Origin: JAWLHK01 sp041690355 [NCBI: bacterium]
GTDB lineage: Bacteria; J088; JAWLBW01
Length of the DNA: 64,000 nucleotides
Assembly (NCBI GenBank): GCA_041690355.1
Contig: JAWLHK010000008.1
Span: forward strand, 62,001-126,000
Reading direction: 5' to 3'
Under the pieces are notes generated by a model that ran no database searches, had not been told where the DNA came from, and worked only from the letters and a program-made list of their open reading frames with translations. Position numbers and translations under genes: made by a program. Of the stretch, positions 25,775 through 34,339 are shown one piece after another. The stretch's first letter is position 1; each line of letters begins with the position of its first letter.

Positions 25775-26385
25775 TTCAGCCGCTCCCAGAGCGACACCCG
25801 CATCTTGGCCTCGAGCACGATCACGTTCTTGCTCGGGTTGAGAAAGGCCGACATCGGGATCTCCCAGGTCGCCGCGTTCCACTCGACGCGCTGGGCGTTC
25901 GACTGCTCGATCTTGTCGGGCATGAAGACCTTATAGCGGATCTTGTAGCGGTCGAGCACGTTGCCGATGACCTTGTTCTGCTGCTCGGTCAGCTTCTTGG
26001 TGCCGGCCGAGGTCTTGTCGAGCTGCACGCGGAACACGCGGTATGGCCCCTCGACGGTGTAGCTGTAGATGTTGCCGCGCTCGGTGAGCGACTCGACCTG
26101 GTCGAAGGTCACGTAGATGCGCACTTCGCGAAACCCGGGCAGCTCGCGAACTTCAGAGCGGTACTGGGTGATGCCCGCCCGCATCTGATAGCGCGCGCTC
26201 ACGTCGGCGTCGGTCAGGGGGATGCGCCCTTCGAGGTCGGTCTTCTCGAGCAGCCCGAGCGGAACGCGGTAGGCGAATTCGGCCGTGCCGCTGCCGTCGT
26301 CATTGATGTGAACGACCCCGTCGTACTCGAAGCACGCCGAGAGCAGGAGGACGAGAACAAAGAGAAAACTTAAACGCCGACGCAT
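25747..26385 (-). CDS. Predicted lipoprotein, founder-like copy of a tandem pair
   Basis: 212 aa from the ATG at 26385. Signal MRRRLSFLFVLVLLLSAC is a textbook lipoprotein leader with lipobox LSAC. The mature part starts CFEYDGVVHINDDGSG and ends with VIVLEAKMRVSLWERLKWHV. The body holds FREVRIYVTFDQVESL and a run of charged residues before DRYKIRYKVFMP; it looks like a beta-sandwich followed by helices. Function unknown. The product could sit in the outer membrane inner leaflet together with its downstream paralogue. Confidence 0.83.
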   Translation of the reverse strand: MRRRLSFLFVLVLLLSACFEYDGVVHINDDGSGTAEFAYRVPLGLLEKTDLEGRIPLTDADVSARYQMRAGITQYRSEVRELPGFREVRIYVTFDQVESLTERGNIYSYTVEGPYRVFRVQLDKTSAGTKKLTEQQNKVIGNVLDRYKIRYKVFMPDKIEQSNAQRVEWNAATWEIPMSAFLNPSKNVIVLEAKMRVSLWERLKWHVGNLFS

Positions 26386-26454
26386 AGTTACACCGCTTGG
26401 AGGCAAGTCGGCATATCGTATCAAGCACGGCGCGCCGTGCGCAACCGCACCGCG

Positions 26455-26700
26455 TGAAGCGCCGAGCGCCAGGCGCCAGGCACCGACGAAGCAAGTACCT
26501 TCTGCATCAGGCACTTTCCGGCAAATCGTCAATCCTAAATCGTTCAATTTGGTGCGCTCCCTCGCTGTCGCGCTCCTCTCCGTTCCGCGCCGTCAGCTCG
26601 GGACGAACGGATAAGTAAGCGCCAAGCGCCGAGCGTCAAGCGCTGATCGGCAGGGACGAGGGTACTCGCTGTCCTTCCCGGCAAATCGTCAATGGAGTAT
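26455..26700. repeat. Compound intergenic repeat: GCGCC heptamers, AATCGTC heptamers and REP-like half unit
   Basis: In order: heptamers of the AAGCGCC/GAGCGCC/AGGCGCC type (26455-26500), AATCGTC units (26524-26550), a REP-like half unit (26551-26610), another AAGCGCC array (26616-26645) and a final AATCGTC unit at 26686. The stretch 26551-26700 is about 90 percent identical by eye to 30434-30585. It occupies most of the 366-bp gap between divergent genes. Confidence 0.75.
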
Positions 26701-26751
26701 CGACGATATATCGGGGTATACTGTGGGGGCCCTTTCCTACATAGGTGCCAC

Positions 26752-29523
26752 ATGCGACGTATCGTTCTCCTGGGGTTGGCATTGGCGGCTGGCGCGTGCA
26801 GCGAGCAGACCGCAACGCATCCGGCGGCTCCCGCCGTCTCCGACGCCTTCAAATCCGACACGGCGGATGAGAATCCGCGCATCATGTGGCAGGGGGCGGC
26901 GACGCCGGTCACCATCACCGGCGACCGGTTTCACCCCATCGCCGTCGACACGCTCCTGGCGGGCAAGCGCATCGAAGTTCCGCGGCTCTTCCTGACGGGC
27001 CCCGACCGCGTGGAACTGAGCGACGTCGTCTGGCTCGACAGCCAGACCATGGCGGCCGTCATCCCCGCCGGCATCGACATCGAAGACCCGCGCGGATTCG
27101 CCGACTTCATGGTCGTCGCGCGCGACCCCGCCGGTGCTGAAACGAAGACGAGCGGCGCCGCCTTTCGCGTGAGCACCTTTCAGACTCCCATCGTGACCGG
27201 CGTGGCGGTGGCCGCAGGCGGCGGCGGATCGGTCTTCGAATTCTGCGGAACCACGACGACGACGACCGTACCGTTCGATTTGACCATCACGGGCGAGCAC
27301 TTCGCCGCTCCGGTTACGGTCGGCTACGCGGCCGCGCTGACCGACCGCACGGCCGACATCATTCCGCTTGCCGTCAAATCGGTGACCGGAACCACGCTGG
27401 TGGCGACCGTGGCGGCCGGCGTCGCCCCGGGCACCTACGACATCCGCGTCATCAACCGTGACGAGCAGCAGGTCACTTTCCGCAACGCGTTCGAGATCCG
27501 CCTGTCGACGACCGGCTGTCCCGTCATTACCTCGGTGGTCCCCCGCTTTGTTTACCCCCCGCGGGATACTCGGATTCAGATCACGGGCAACGGCTTCCTC
27601 ACGACACCGCAGGCTTCGCTGCGTAGAGCCGATTACAGCGCCTCGGTAAGTTACGAGTCCATGATCACTTCCGGCACAGTTGTCGGCTACCTTCTCGGTG
27701 ATGCGACGCGAGCCTACGGCGCCTATGACGTTATCATCCGGAACCCGAATGGAAGCGAAGCGGTCAGCCCGGGCGCGGTCCTACTTGTGGATAAGCCGCT
27801 TCCGACCGTGACAGCGGTGAACCCTGACAGTTTCCGCAGTTTCCCGGCAGACTTCATTGTTGAGGGTGCCGACTTTGCCGACGATGTGACTCTGGGCGCC
27901 TACGACGCTTCGGGGGCCTTTTATCCGGCGGTCGTCAACTCGGTAAGCCCGACCCGGATCGAAGCCAGGTTCGACGTTGCGTTGCCGCTCGGCACCGCCG
28001 TGACCAAGCAGTTCGTTCTGCGCGTTCACACTCAGACCGGGCAGGGCACCGTCTATACCGATTACTGGCAAATCGTGGTGACCGGCCCTTCGGGCAATAC
28101 GGACGATTTCGTGGTCGATGCCGATGTGAGCCTGCGTACCGCACGGCGTGACTTCGGTCTTGTCGGCGCGCGCGATCCGCTGGGATCCAGGTTCCTGTAT
28201 GTTGCGGGCGGGAGAACGACGAACAGCCTGACACTCGACGCGGCTGATGGCCTTGATACGATTGAAATCGCCCCCATCGACGACTTCGGGCGGTTGCAGA
28301 ACTTCCGTGTCAACCGCACGCGCCTTCCGAACGCCATCTTCGGGCACGGGTTGGCCGAAATCGAGGGCTGGCTCTACGTCGTCGGCGGTTACGGTCCCGC
28401 GGGCGTACTCGACTCGGTGTACAAAGCCAAGGTTCTCGACCCCCGCCAGGCCCCGGAAATCCGCTCGCTGGCGGCAGGAACGGGAGGAACCCTCGAACCC
28501 GGCAGCTGGCTTTATCAGGTCAGCGCCGTACTCGCGGCCGGCGATCCGGACAACCCCGGCGGCGAGACACTCCCGAGTATCTCGGTAGGCTTCCAGGTGC
28601 CGGCGACGGGGAGCGTGAATCTATCGTGGACGGCCGTTCCCAACGCCGACAAGTATCGCATCTATCGAACCGATTCGCCGAACGTCATCGGACAGGCGAC
28701 GCACCTGGTGGCTGAAATACCGGCTGCGGCCTGCAGCCCGTGCACCTATACCGATGACGGCGACGCGGCAGGTACCGTGGAGCCGCTGGAGCCGGGTTCA
28801 CTCGGCACATGGCAAGCGGCAGGCAACCTGGCACAGCCTCGCGCGTTCCATGCCACGGCGGTCGGTCGCGATATCGCCGGCAACGCTGTCCTCGTTGCCC
28901 TCGGCGGCCTGGACGACGACGGAGCCACCATCCTGAATACGTACGACTATGCCGCACTCGCCGCAGGAGCGGATGTTGTCTTTGCCACTGCGACGACGAC
29001 CATGGCCAGTGCGCGCGTATTTCCGGCCGCTGCGGTGGCTACGCCTCAGAACGTATTGCCGGCCAATCTGCCGACAGGGGCAGATGAGGTCTGTGCTGCC
29101 GGCGGAGCAACAACGCTGGCGGCCGGACTGGGTAACGCGCAGCGCCTGCGAGACATGGAATGCGGCCCCATTGAAAACGGCTCCATTCCGTCGTTCACCC
29201 AGACCGGCGGCAACACGCTGCTCAGCAACAGCACCTTGGGGACGGGCGCCCTGTATGCGTCGAACGTATTCTTCCAGATTGGCGGCTCACAGCAGGTGGC
29301 TCCGACCACGGCGGCTCTGTCGACTGCGGTCACTTCGGGGCTGCTTTCCGATCCCGGAAACGGTTCCATCGCAGCGAACCCGAACGCCAATCCCAACCTA
29401 AACGCCGCCCGCGGATTCTTCGGCTACACCCGCTTCAATGCCCGCATCTTCGTGATAGGCGGTGTGCGAGACGAAAACGGAACTGCCGCGCTTACCAACA
29501 CGGTCGAATGGGTCGATTTCTAA
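26752..29523 (+). CDS. Large surface lipoprotein with IPT/TIG, Kelch and Fn3-like domains
   Basis: 923 aa from the ATG at 26752, giving MRRIVLLGLALAAGAC as lipoprotein signal. Residues about 120-480 form several IPT/TIG Ig-like domains, seen as VPFDLTITGEHFAAPVTVGY, TSVVPRFVYPPRDTRIQITG and VTAVNPDSF. A Kelch-like region follows (FLYVAGGRTTNS, GWLYVVGGYGP), then an Fn3-like domain (VNLSWTAVPNADKYRIYRT) and a Gly/Ala-rich, repeated Kelch-like end (VALGGLDDDGA, FVIGGVRDENG). Such proteins are generally secreted adhesins or scaffold proteins. The barrel-like gene starts 10 bp downstream, so they are likely a surface pair. A threonine run occurs near residue 175. Confidence 0.8.
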   Translation: MRRIVLLGLALAAGACSEQTATHPAAPAVSDAFKSDTADENPRIMWQGAATPVTITGDRFHPIAVDTLLAGKRIEVPRLFLTGPDRVELSDVVWLDSQTMAAVIPAGIDIEDPRGFADFMVVARDPAGAETKTSGAAFRVSTFQTPIVTGVAVAAGGGGSVFEFCGTTTTTTVPFDLTITGEHFAAPVTVGYAAALTDRTADIIPLAVKSVTGTTLVATVAAGVAPGTYDIRVINRDEQQVTFRNAFEIRLSTTGCPVITSVVPRFVYPPRDTRIQITGNGFLTTPQASLRRADYSASVSYESMITSGTVVGYLLGDATRAYGAYDVIIRNPNGSEAVSPGAVLLVDKPLPTVTAVNPDSFRSFPADFIVEGADFADDVTLGAYDASGAFYPAVVNSVSPTRIEARFDVALPLGTAVTKQFVLRVHTQTGQGTVYTDYWQIVVTGPSGNTDDFVVDADVSLRTARRDFGLVGARDPLGSRFLYVAGGRTTNSLTLDAADGLDTIEIAPIDDFGRLQNFRVNRTRLPNAIFGHGLAEIEGWLYVVGGYGPAGVLDSVYKAKVLDPRQAPEIRSLAAGTGGTLEPGSWLYQVSAVLAAGDPDNPGGETLPSISVGFQVPATGSVNLSWTAVPNADKYRIYRTDSPNVIGQATHLVAEIPAAACSPCTYTDDGDAAGTVEPLEPGSLGTWQAAGNLAQPRAFHATAVGRDIAGNAVLVALGGLDDDGATILNTYDYAALAAGADVVFATATTTMASARVFPAAAVATPQNVLPANLPTGADEVCAAGGATTLAAGLGNAQRLRDMECGPIENGSIPSFTQTGGNTLLSNSTLGTGALYASNVFFQIGGSQQVAPTTAALSTAVTSGLLSDPGNGSIAANPNANPNLNAARGFFGYTRFNARIFVIGGVRDENGTAALTNTVEWVDF

Positions 29524-29533
29524 GGAGGGCAAC

Positions 29534-30226
29534 GTGAGAATCGTATTCAGCGCATTTCTGGCCATGGTCTCCTTGCTCGTTCTTCCGGTGTCGGCGTTGT
29601 CGCAGGGAACCCCGGCACCCAAGCCGCGGACGCAACCGCGTCAACAGACGGCCGAACAGATCGGCGTCGACGACACGAAGGATCTCCCGTCGGCGATTAC
29701 CCTCGGGCTCCGCGCCGGTCTGAATTCCCCCTCCGACGAGCTGAGCTCCGGCTTTGTTCCCGATGTGGATCTCGGCTACCGCTGGAGCTTCGGCACATGG
29801 GCGATCGAGCCCGCCGTCGGCTGGCAGATGTGGAGCGGCGACGCCGAGGGGACGCTGACGTCTCCGCAGATCCCCGCCGGATCGGGCGCGTACACCCAGG
29901 AGCTCGACGCCACGGTTATCGAGGGGCGCGTGCGCGGCTGGTACCACTTCGGCAAGTACGGGAGCGCGCTGCTCGGCGTACACCTCGGCGCCGTGAACAC
30001 CGACACGACGCAGACCAGCTTCGGCGTGCAGCGCGACGAGTCGGGGGGCGAGCTGACCTGGGCGATCATGGCCGGCTACGCGTACTCCATCCCCGCGGCC
30101 TACGGCAACGTGCAGGTGCAGGTGGGCTGGCGCGACGCGCCCGTCGACTACCTGACCACCGGCGCGGCGAACGTGAGCGGCCTGCAGGCGTTTCTGGGGT
30201 GGCAGGTGGCGTACCCGGTTCCGTGA
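29534..30226 (+). CDS. Predicted small outer-membrane beta-barrel protein
   Basis: 230 aa from a GTG at 29534 behind AAGGAGG, which lies directly after the preceding stop. Signal peptide: IVFSAFLAMVSLLVLPVSALS with cleavage near Ala-Leu-Ser. A Pro/Gln-rich stretch of about 20 residues follows, then alternating amphipathic strands (AITLGLRAGLN, VDLGYRWSFGTWAIEPAVGW, LLGVHLGAVNTD, WAIMAGYAYSIP, VQVQVGW, LQAFLGWQVAY), typical of an 8-strand barrel ending in an aromatic residue region. It may anchor or display the large lipoprotein encoded upstream (inference). Confidence 0.78.
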   Translation: MRIVFSAFLAMVSLLVLPVSALSQGTPAPKPRTQPRQQTAEQIGVDDTKDLPSAITLGLRAGLNSPSDELSSGFVPDVDLGYRWSFGTWAIEPAVGWQMWSGDAEGTLTSPQIPAGSGAYTQELDATVIEGRVRGWYHFGKYGSALLGVHLGAVNTDTTQTSFGVQRDESGGELTWAIMAGYAYSIPAAYGNVQVQVGWRDAPVDYLTTGAANVSGLQAFLGWQVAYPVP

Positions 30227-30329
30227 GTGAGCAGCGGCGACGAAAGCCGGACTGGGGAGACTGGGGGACTGGGGGGACCGATGTGCACTCCCGGCATTCC
30301 TGGAAATCGCGGAGGGCGGCGGAAGGCAG

Positions 30330-30600
30330 CCTCCTCGCTGTCGGCGCTTCCCCTGGTCGCGCCCGTCAGCTCAGGACGGGAATTGGTCGGCCAAGGCGAG
30401 GGCCCGGTGTCCTCTTCGGCAAATCGTCAATTTGGTGCGCCCCCTCGCTGTCGCGCTCCTCTCTGTTCGGCGCCGTCAGCTCGGGACGAACGGATAAGTA
30501 AGCACCAAGCGCCGAGCGTCAAGCGCTGATCGGCAAGGACGAGGGTGCCCCCTGTCCTTTCCGGCAAATCGTCATTCGTCAATCGTAAATCGTCAATTGT
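30330..30600. repeat. Compound intergenic repeat: two REP-like half units and heptamer arrays
   Basis: The 385-bp gap before rarA holds a half unit at 30330-30381, AATCGTC units near 30420, a second half unit at 30434-30493, AAGCGCC-type heptamers at 30500-30528 and AATCGTC-type heptamers at 30565-30600. The segment from 30434 repeats the layout of 26551-26700. Confidence 0.75.
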
Positions 30601-30605
30601 ATAAT
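30576..30605 (+). promoter_or_regulatory. rarA promoter built from heptamer repeats
   Basis: Consensus TATAAT at 30600-30605 with a TCGTCA -35-like box at 30576-30581 (18-bp spacer) supplied by the AATCGTC repeats. The -10 is only 6 bp from the ATG, so the transcript would be leaderless or nearly so. Confidence 0.5.
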
Positions 30606-30611
30606 GTGCGG

Positions 30612-31943
30612 ATGGAACGCGACGACCTGTTCTCCATCGCCGAGCGCGCCGCCGGCAATCCGAATGCGCCGCTGGCCGAACGGATGCGCCCGCGCAAGCT
30701 CGACGACGTCGTCGGCCAGGATCACCTTCTCGCCGACGGCAGCTTCCTGCGCCGCGCCATCGCGCTCCCCGTACTCCCCTCCCTCATCCTCTGGGGGCCG
30801 CCCGGGACCGGCAAGACGACCCTGGGCCGCCTGATCGCCGAGGCCCACGGCGACGTCTTTCTGGCCGTGAGCGCCGTGCTGAGCGGCGTGAAGGATCTGC
30901 GCGAGGCCATCGAGGAGGCGAAACGGCTCGCCCGCTCGGGAAAGCGCACCGTCGTCTTCGTCGACGAAATCCATCGCTTCAACAAGGCGCAGCAGGATGC
31001 CCTGCTCCCGCACGTCGAGAGCGGAACGATCACGCTCATCGGCGCGACGACCGAGAACCCGAGCTTCGAGGTCAACTCGGCGCTCCTCTCCCGCTCCCGC
31101 GTCCTCCAGCTCAAGCTGCTCGACGAAGATGCCCTGAAGGCCATCGTCCTGCGCGCGCTCACCGATGACGAACGGGGCCTCAAGGGCGCTGCCGGAGACA
31201 TCGAAGAAGTCGCGCTGACCGTTCTCGTGCAGCTCGGGGGCGGCGACGCGCGGCGCACGCTGAATTCCCTGGAAATCGCAAAGGCGACCGCGCAGGGGCG
31301 GCCCATCACGCGGGCCGACGTCGAGCAGGCCGTGCAGCAGCGCACCGCCTATCACGACGCCAGCGGCGACCTGCACTTCGACCTGGCGAGCGCCCTCATC
31401 AAGTCGATGCGCGGGAGCGATCCCGACGCGGCCCTCTACTATCTGGCCCGGATGATCGAAGGAGGCGAAGATCCCCTCTTCATCGCGCGCCGCCTCGTCA
31501 TCTTCGCGAGCGAAGACGTGGGCAACGCCGATCCGATGGGGCTGCTCGTGGCGAACGCCGTGAAGGACGCGGTGCACTTCGTGGGCATGCCCGAAGCGCG
31601 CATCTCGCTCGCGCAGGCGGTGACCTATCTCGCCTCGACGCACAAGTCGAACGCGAGCTACACGGGCATCAACCAGGCGCTGGCCGACGTGCAGCGGCTG
31701 CCGCCCTATCCGATTCCGCTGCACATCCGCAACGCCCCGACGCAGCTCATGAAGGACATGGGCTACCACGCGGGGTACGTCTATCCGCACGATCAGCCGC
31801 AGTCGTTCGTTCCCGACGCCGTCTACCTTCCCGAAGAGATCAAGGGGAACACGTACTATTCCCCGAAGGAGTACGGACGCGAGGGACAGTTCCGCGAGCG
31901 GCTCGAGCGTCTTCGCGCCTTGCGCAGGGAGCCGAAGAAATGA
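30612..31943 (+). CDS. rarA: Replication-associated recombination AAA+ ATPase (RarA/MgsA)
   Basis: 443 aa from the ATG at 30612. It has the clamp-loader-like AAA+ module: Walker A GPPGTGKTTLG, Walker B VVFVDEIHRFNKAQQDALLP and sensor 1 LIGATTENPSFEVN, then the RarA C-terminal tetramerisation domain (VAEQ-like YLARMIEGGEDPLFIARRL, ASEDVGNADP). It acts at stalled replication forks with SSB. The next gene overlaps by 4 bp, so translation is coupled to an MmgE/PrpD protein, an odd partner. A consensus -10 sits 7 bp before the start. Confidence 0.95.
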   Translation: MERDDLFSIAERAAGNPNAPLAERMRPRKLDDVVGQDHLLADGSFLRRAIALPVLPSLILWGPPGTGKTTLGRLIAEAHGDVFLAVSAVLSGVKDLREAIEEAKRLARSGKRTVVFVDEIHRFNKAQQDALLPHVESGTITLIGATTENPSFEVNSALLSRSRVLQLKLLDEDALKAIVLRALTDDERGLKGAAGDIEEVALTVLVQLGGGDARRTLNSLEIAKATAQGRPITRADVEQAVQQRTAYHDASGDLHFDLASALIKSMRGSDPDAALYYLARMIEGGEDPLFIARRLVIFASEDVGNADPMGLLVANAVKDAVHFVGMPEARISLAQAVTYLASTHKSNASYTGINQALADVQRLPPYPIPLHIRNAPTQLMKDMGYHAGYVYPHDQPQSFVPDAVYLPEEIKGNTYYSPKEYGREGQFRERLERLRALRREPKK

Positions 31944-33610
31944 ACCCCGTACCGCACGTCAGCACCCGGGCGCTGGCCGAGTGGGCCGCCTCGGTCACGT
32001 TCGCCGATATTCCACCGCGCATCGTGCGCATCGCCCGCGCGCAGGCCGCCAGCGTCTTCGCGTCCTCGCATGCCGCGCTGGAAACCGAAGACGCGCACCA
32101 GGTGCTCACCGCACTGCGCAAGCACGCGCCCGCGGGGAACAGCCCCGTGCTCGCGACGGGCGAGACGTTCCACCTCGATTCCGCCCTGCTGGCCAACTGC
32201 GCCCTCGGCATGGCGCTCGATTACGACGACTACCTCTTCATGGGACACACCGGCCACTCGGCGGTGTGGACGGCCTGGCTCGTGGGCCTGCAGACGGGCG
32301 CTTCTGTCGACGAGATTCTCACGGCGCAGATCGTGGCCAACGAAATCGGCGGGCGCATCGGGGCCGCGTGCATCCTCGGTCCGCAGAACGGTCAGCTGTG
32401 GAGCCACATCCACCTGGCCGGCGCGGCGCTCGCGGCCGGACGCCTGTTCCACCTGAACGCGGAGCAGATGACGCACGCCCTCGGCATCGCCTTCGCGCAG
32501 CCGAACTACGGCCTCTTTCCCGGCTTCATGGGGCCGGGCTCGAAGCTGCTCACGGCGGCGACGCCCACGCTCACGGGGCTGCATGCGGCCCGCTTCGCCG
32601 AAGCCGGCCTCACGGGGAACACGGCCATCCTCGAAGACGGCAAAGGATTCCTGCGCCATTTCTCGTACCGGCCGATCCCGAGCATGCTGAGCGGACTCGG
32701 CCGCGCGTGGCTGACCGACACCCTCGCCATCAAGCCGTATCCGGGATGCGCCTACATCGATACGGCCATCGATACGGTTCTGCGCATGCGCGAGCGGATT
32801 CTCGCCGATCGGGGCGGATTCGACGCCGAGGCGGTAGAGTCGATCCGCATCGACGCTTCGCTGCTCACGACCGAGATGAACCGGCTGAGCACCGAGCATC
32901 TGGATGAAGACAATCTGCTGCCCGTGAACATCAACTTCAACATCCCCATCAACGTGGCCCTCGCGCTGCTCGAAGGGGAATTGACGGCGCGCGTGCTCTC
33001 TGACGAGCACCTACGGCGCCGGCGCGACGTTCTGGTTCCCCTCAGCCGCAAGGTCGACCTGCATCACGAATGGAGCCACACGCTCGCCCTGCTCGACGAT
33101 CTGCATGCGACGTTGGGTGTCCAGCGCTTCTTCCACGGCTTCACACGCAGCGAGGCCCGCTGGGTGGCCGCCCGGGCGAAGCGGGATCTGGGGCACAATG
33201 CCTTCGAGGCGGGCGAGATCGGCCGTCTGCTGAAGGCCGTGCTGCGCGACCGCCCGGCGTTTCTGCGCACGCTCCTTCCGGGGCGGAAGCGTGGAGCGGC
33301 GTCGGTCACCCTCGACGACGCCGACTTCAGCCGCGTGCGCCTCCCCTTCGCCGCGCGGGTGACCGTCCGCTTTCAGGACGGCGCGACCTATACGGACGAG
33401 AGCCGGCTCCCCCGCGGGGCCGCGGCCAACGGCGACCTCGAGGCGGTGGCGCAGGAGAAGCTTCTGCGCGAGCTTACCTTCACGTGCGGAACCGAACAGG
33501 CCGGCCGCGCCTGGGATCTGCTCGCGAATGCCGAACGCTACGGCGCCCGGGCCGTTCTGGCCGGTCTTACCGTGCCACTGGCCAACGAGGCCGGACGTCC
33601 GGTAAACTGA
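31940..33610 (+). CDS. MmgE/PrpD family protein with a C-terminal extension
   Basis: 556 aa, about 100 longer than typical members. The family's helical domain is recognisable from residues 10-260: ALGMALDYDDYLFMGHTGHSA, IVANEIGGRIGAAC, GIAFAQPNYGLFPGFMGPGS, then the alpha/beta domain with KPYPGCAYIDTAIDTV. PrpD is 2-methylcitrate dehydratase; related proteins act on itaconate or other citrate analogues. The catalytic assignment is not certain and the extra C-terminal part (VRLPFAARVTVRFQDGATY) resembles the MmgE C-terminal lobe. Translationally coupled to rarA and 31 bp upstream of efp. Confidence 0.85.
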   Translation: MNPVPHVSTRALAEWAASVTFADIPPRIVRIARAQAASVFASSHAALETEDAHQVLTALRKHAPAGNSPVLATGETFHLDSALLANCALGMALDYDDYLFMGHTGHSAVWTAWLVGLQTGASVDEILTAQIVANEIGGRIGAACILGPQNGQLWSHIHLAGAALAAGRLFHLNAEQMTHALGIAFAQPNYGLFPGFMGPGSKLLTAATPTLTGLHAARFAEAGLTGNTAILEDGKGFLRHFSYRPIPSMLSGLGRAWLTDTLAIKPYPGCAYIDTAIDTVLRMRERILADRGGFDAEAVESIRIDASLLTTEMNRLSTEHLDEDNLLPVNINFNIPINVALALLEGELTARVLSDEHLRRRRDVLVPLSRKVDLHHEWSHTLALLDDLHATLGVQRFFHGFTRSEARWVAARAKRDLGHNAFEAGEIGRLLKAVLRDRPAFLRTLLPGRKRGAASVTLDDADFSRVRLPFAARVTVRFQDGATYTDESRLPRGAAANGDLEAVAQEKLLRELTFTCGTEQAGRAWDLLANAERYGARAVLAGLTVPLANEAGRPVN

Positions 33611-33641
33611 AGGTTTCCTGTTTTCCTCCTGGGGACCGTCT

Positions 33642-34208
33642 ATGCAGAAGAATGCGAACGACCTTCGTATCGGCGAAACGATTATTTTCAACGGCGAGCC
33701 GTACCGCCTGACCAACGTGCAGCACCTCACGCCGGGCAACCTGCGCGCCATGGTGCAGACGAAGATGAAGCACGTGAAGACGGGGGTGAACGCCGAGCAC
33801 CGCTTCCGCTCCGACGAAAAGGTCGAGAAGGCGCACATGGAGCAGCAGGAGGTCGAGTTCCTCTATGACCAGGGGGGCGAGGAGTACGTCTTCATGAACA
33901 CCGAGACGTACGATCAGATTTCCTTCACGAAGGATCAGCTCGGCGACAACGTGCTCTACCTGCTGCCGAACACGAAGTTCCACCTCGAGCTCTTCGACGG
34001 CTCGCCGGTCGGCATCACGCCGCCGATGGTCATGGAGTTCACCGTGACCGACACGACGCCGCAGCTCAAGGGGGCCACGGCCTCCAACTCGCCGAAGCCC
34101 GCCACGCTCGAAACCGGCCTCGTCGTGACCGTGCCGAACTTCGTCGAGACCGGCGAGAAGATCCGCATCGACACCCGCGAGAACAAGTACATCGAGCGGG
34201 CGAAGTAA
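33642..34208 (+). CDS. efp: Elongation factor P, with Asn in place of the modified Lys/Arg
   Basis: 188 aa, full length, with the three EF-P beta-barrel domains: ANDLRIGETIIFNGEPYRL, TPMVMEFTVTDT-like domain 2 (VGITPPMVMEFTV) and the C-terminal TGLVVTVPNFVETGEKIRID. EF-P rescues ribosomes stalled at polyproline. In domain I the tip loop reads LTPGNLRAMVQ where E. coli has VKPGKGQAFAR, so residue 33, normally the Lys or Arg that is beta-lysylated, rhamnosylated or otherwise modified, is Asn. No modification enzyme genes are nearby. Start ATG at 33642 follows a GGGGAC site. Confidence 0.93.
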   Translation: MQKNANDLRIGETIIFNGEPYRLTNVQHLTPGNLRAMVQTKMKHVKTGVNAEHRFRSDEKVEKAHMEQQEVEFLYDQGGEEYVFMNTETYDQISFTKDQLGDNVLYLLPNTKFHLELFDGSPVGITPPMVMEFTVTDTTPQLKGATASNSPKPATLETGLVVTVPNFVETGEKIRIDTRENKYIERAK

Positions 34209-34290
34209 CGAGTCGAGCGTCTGGAGTCGAGCGTCGTGAGTCAGCACGCTCGAGTCGTCAAGTCTGCGGTCCGCAGTCTCCAGTCAGGAC
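34209..34290. repeat. Heptamer array, GAGTCGA/GAGCGTC type
   Basis: Degenerate 7-bp units (GAGTCGA, GCGTCTG, GAGTCGA and relatives, then CAGTCTC) directly after the efp stop and before the insertion sequence. Confidence 0.6.
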
Positions 34291-34339
34291 AGGGTGGACT
34301 GCGGAAGGCAGCTTCCCACCCGACCTTCCGGGATATTGG

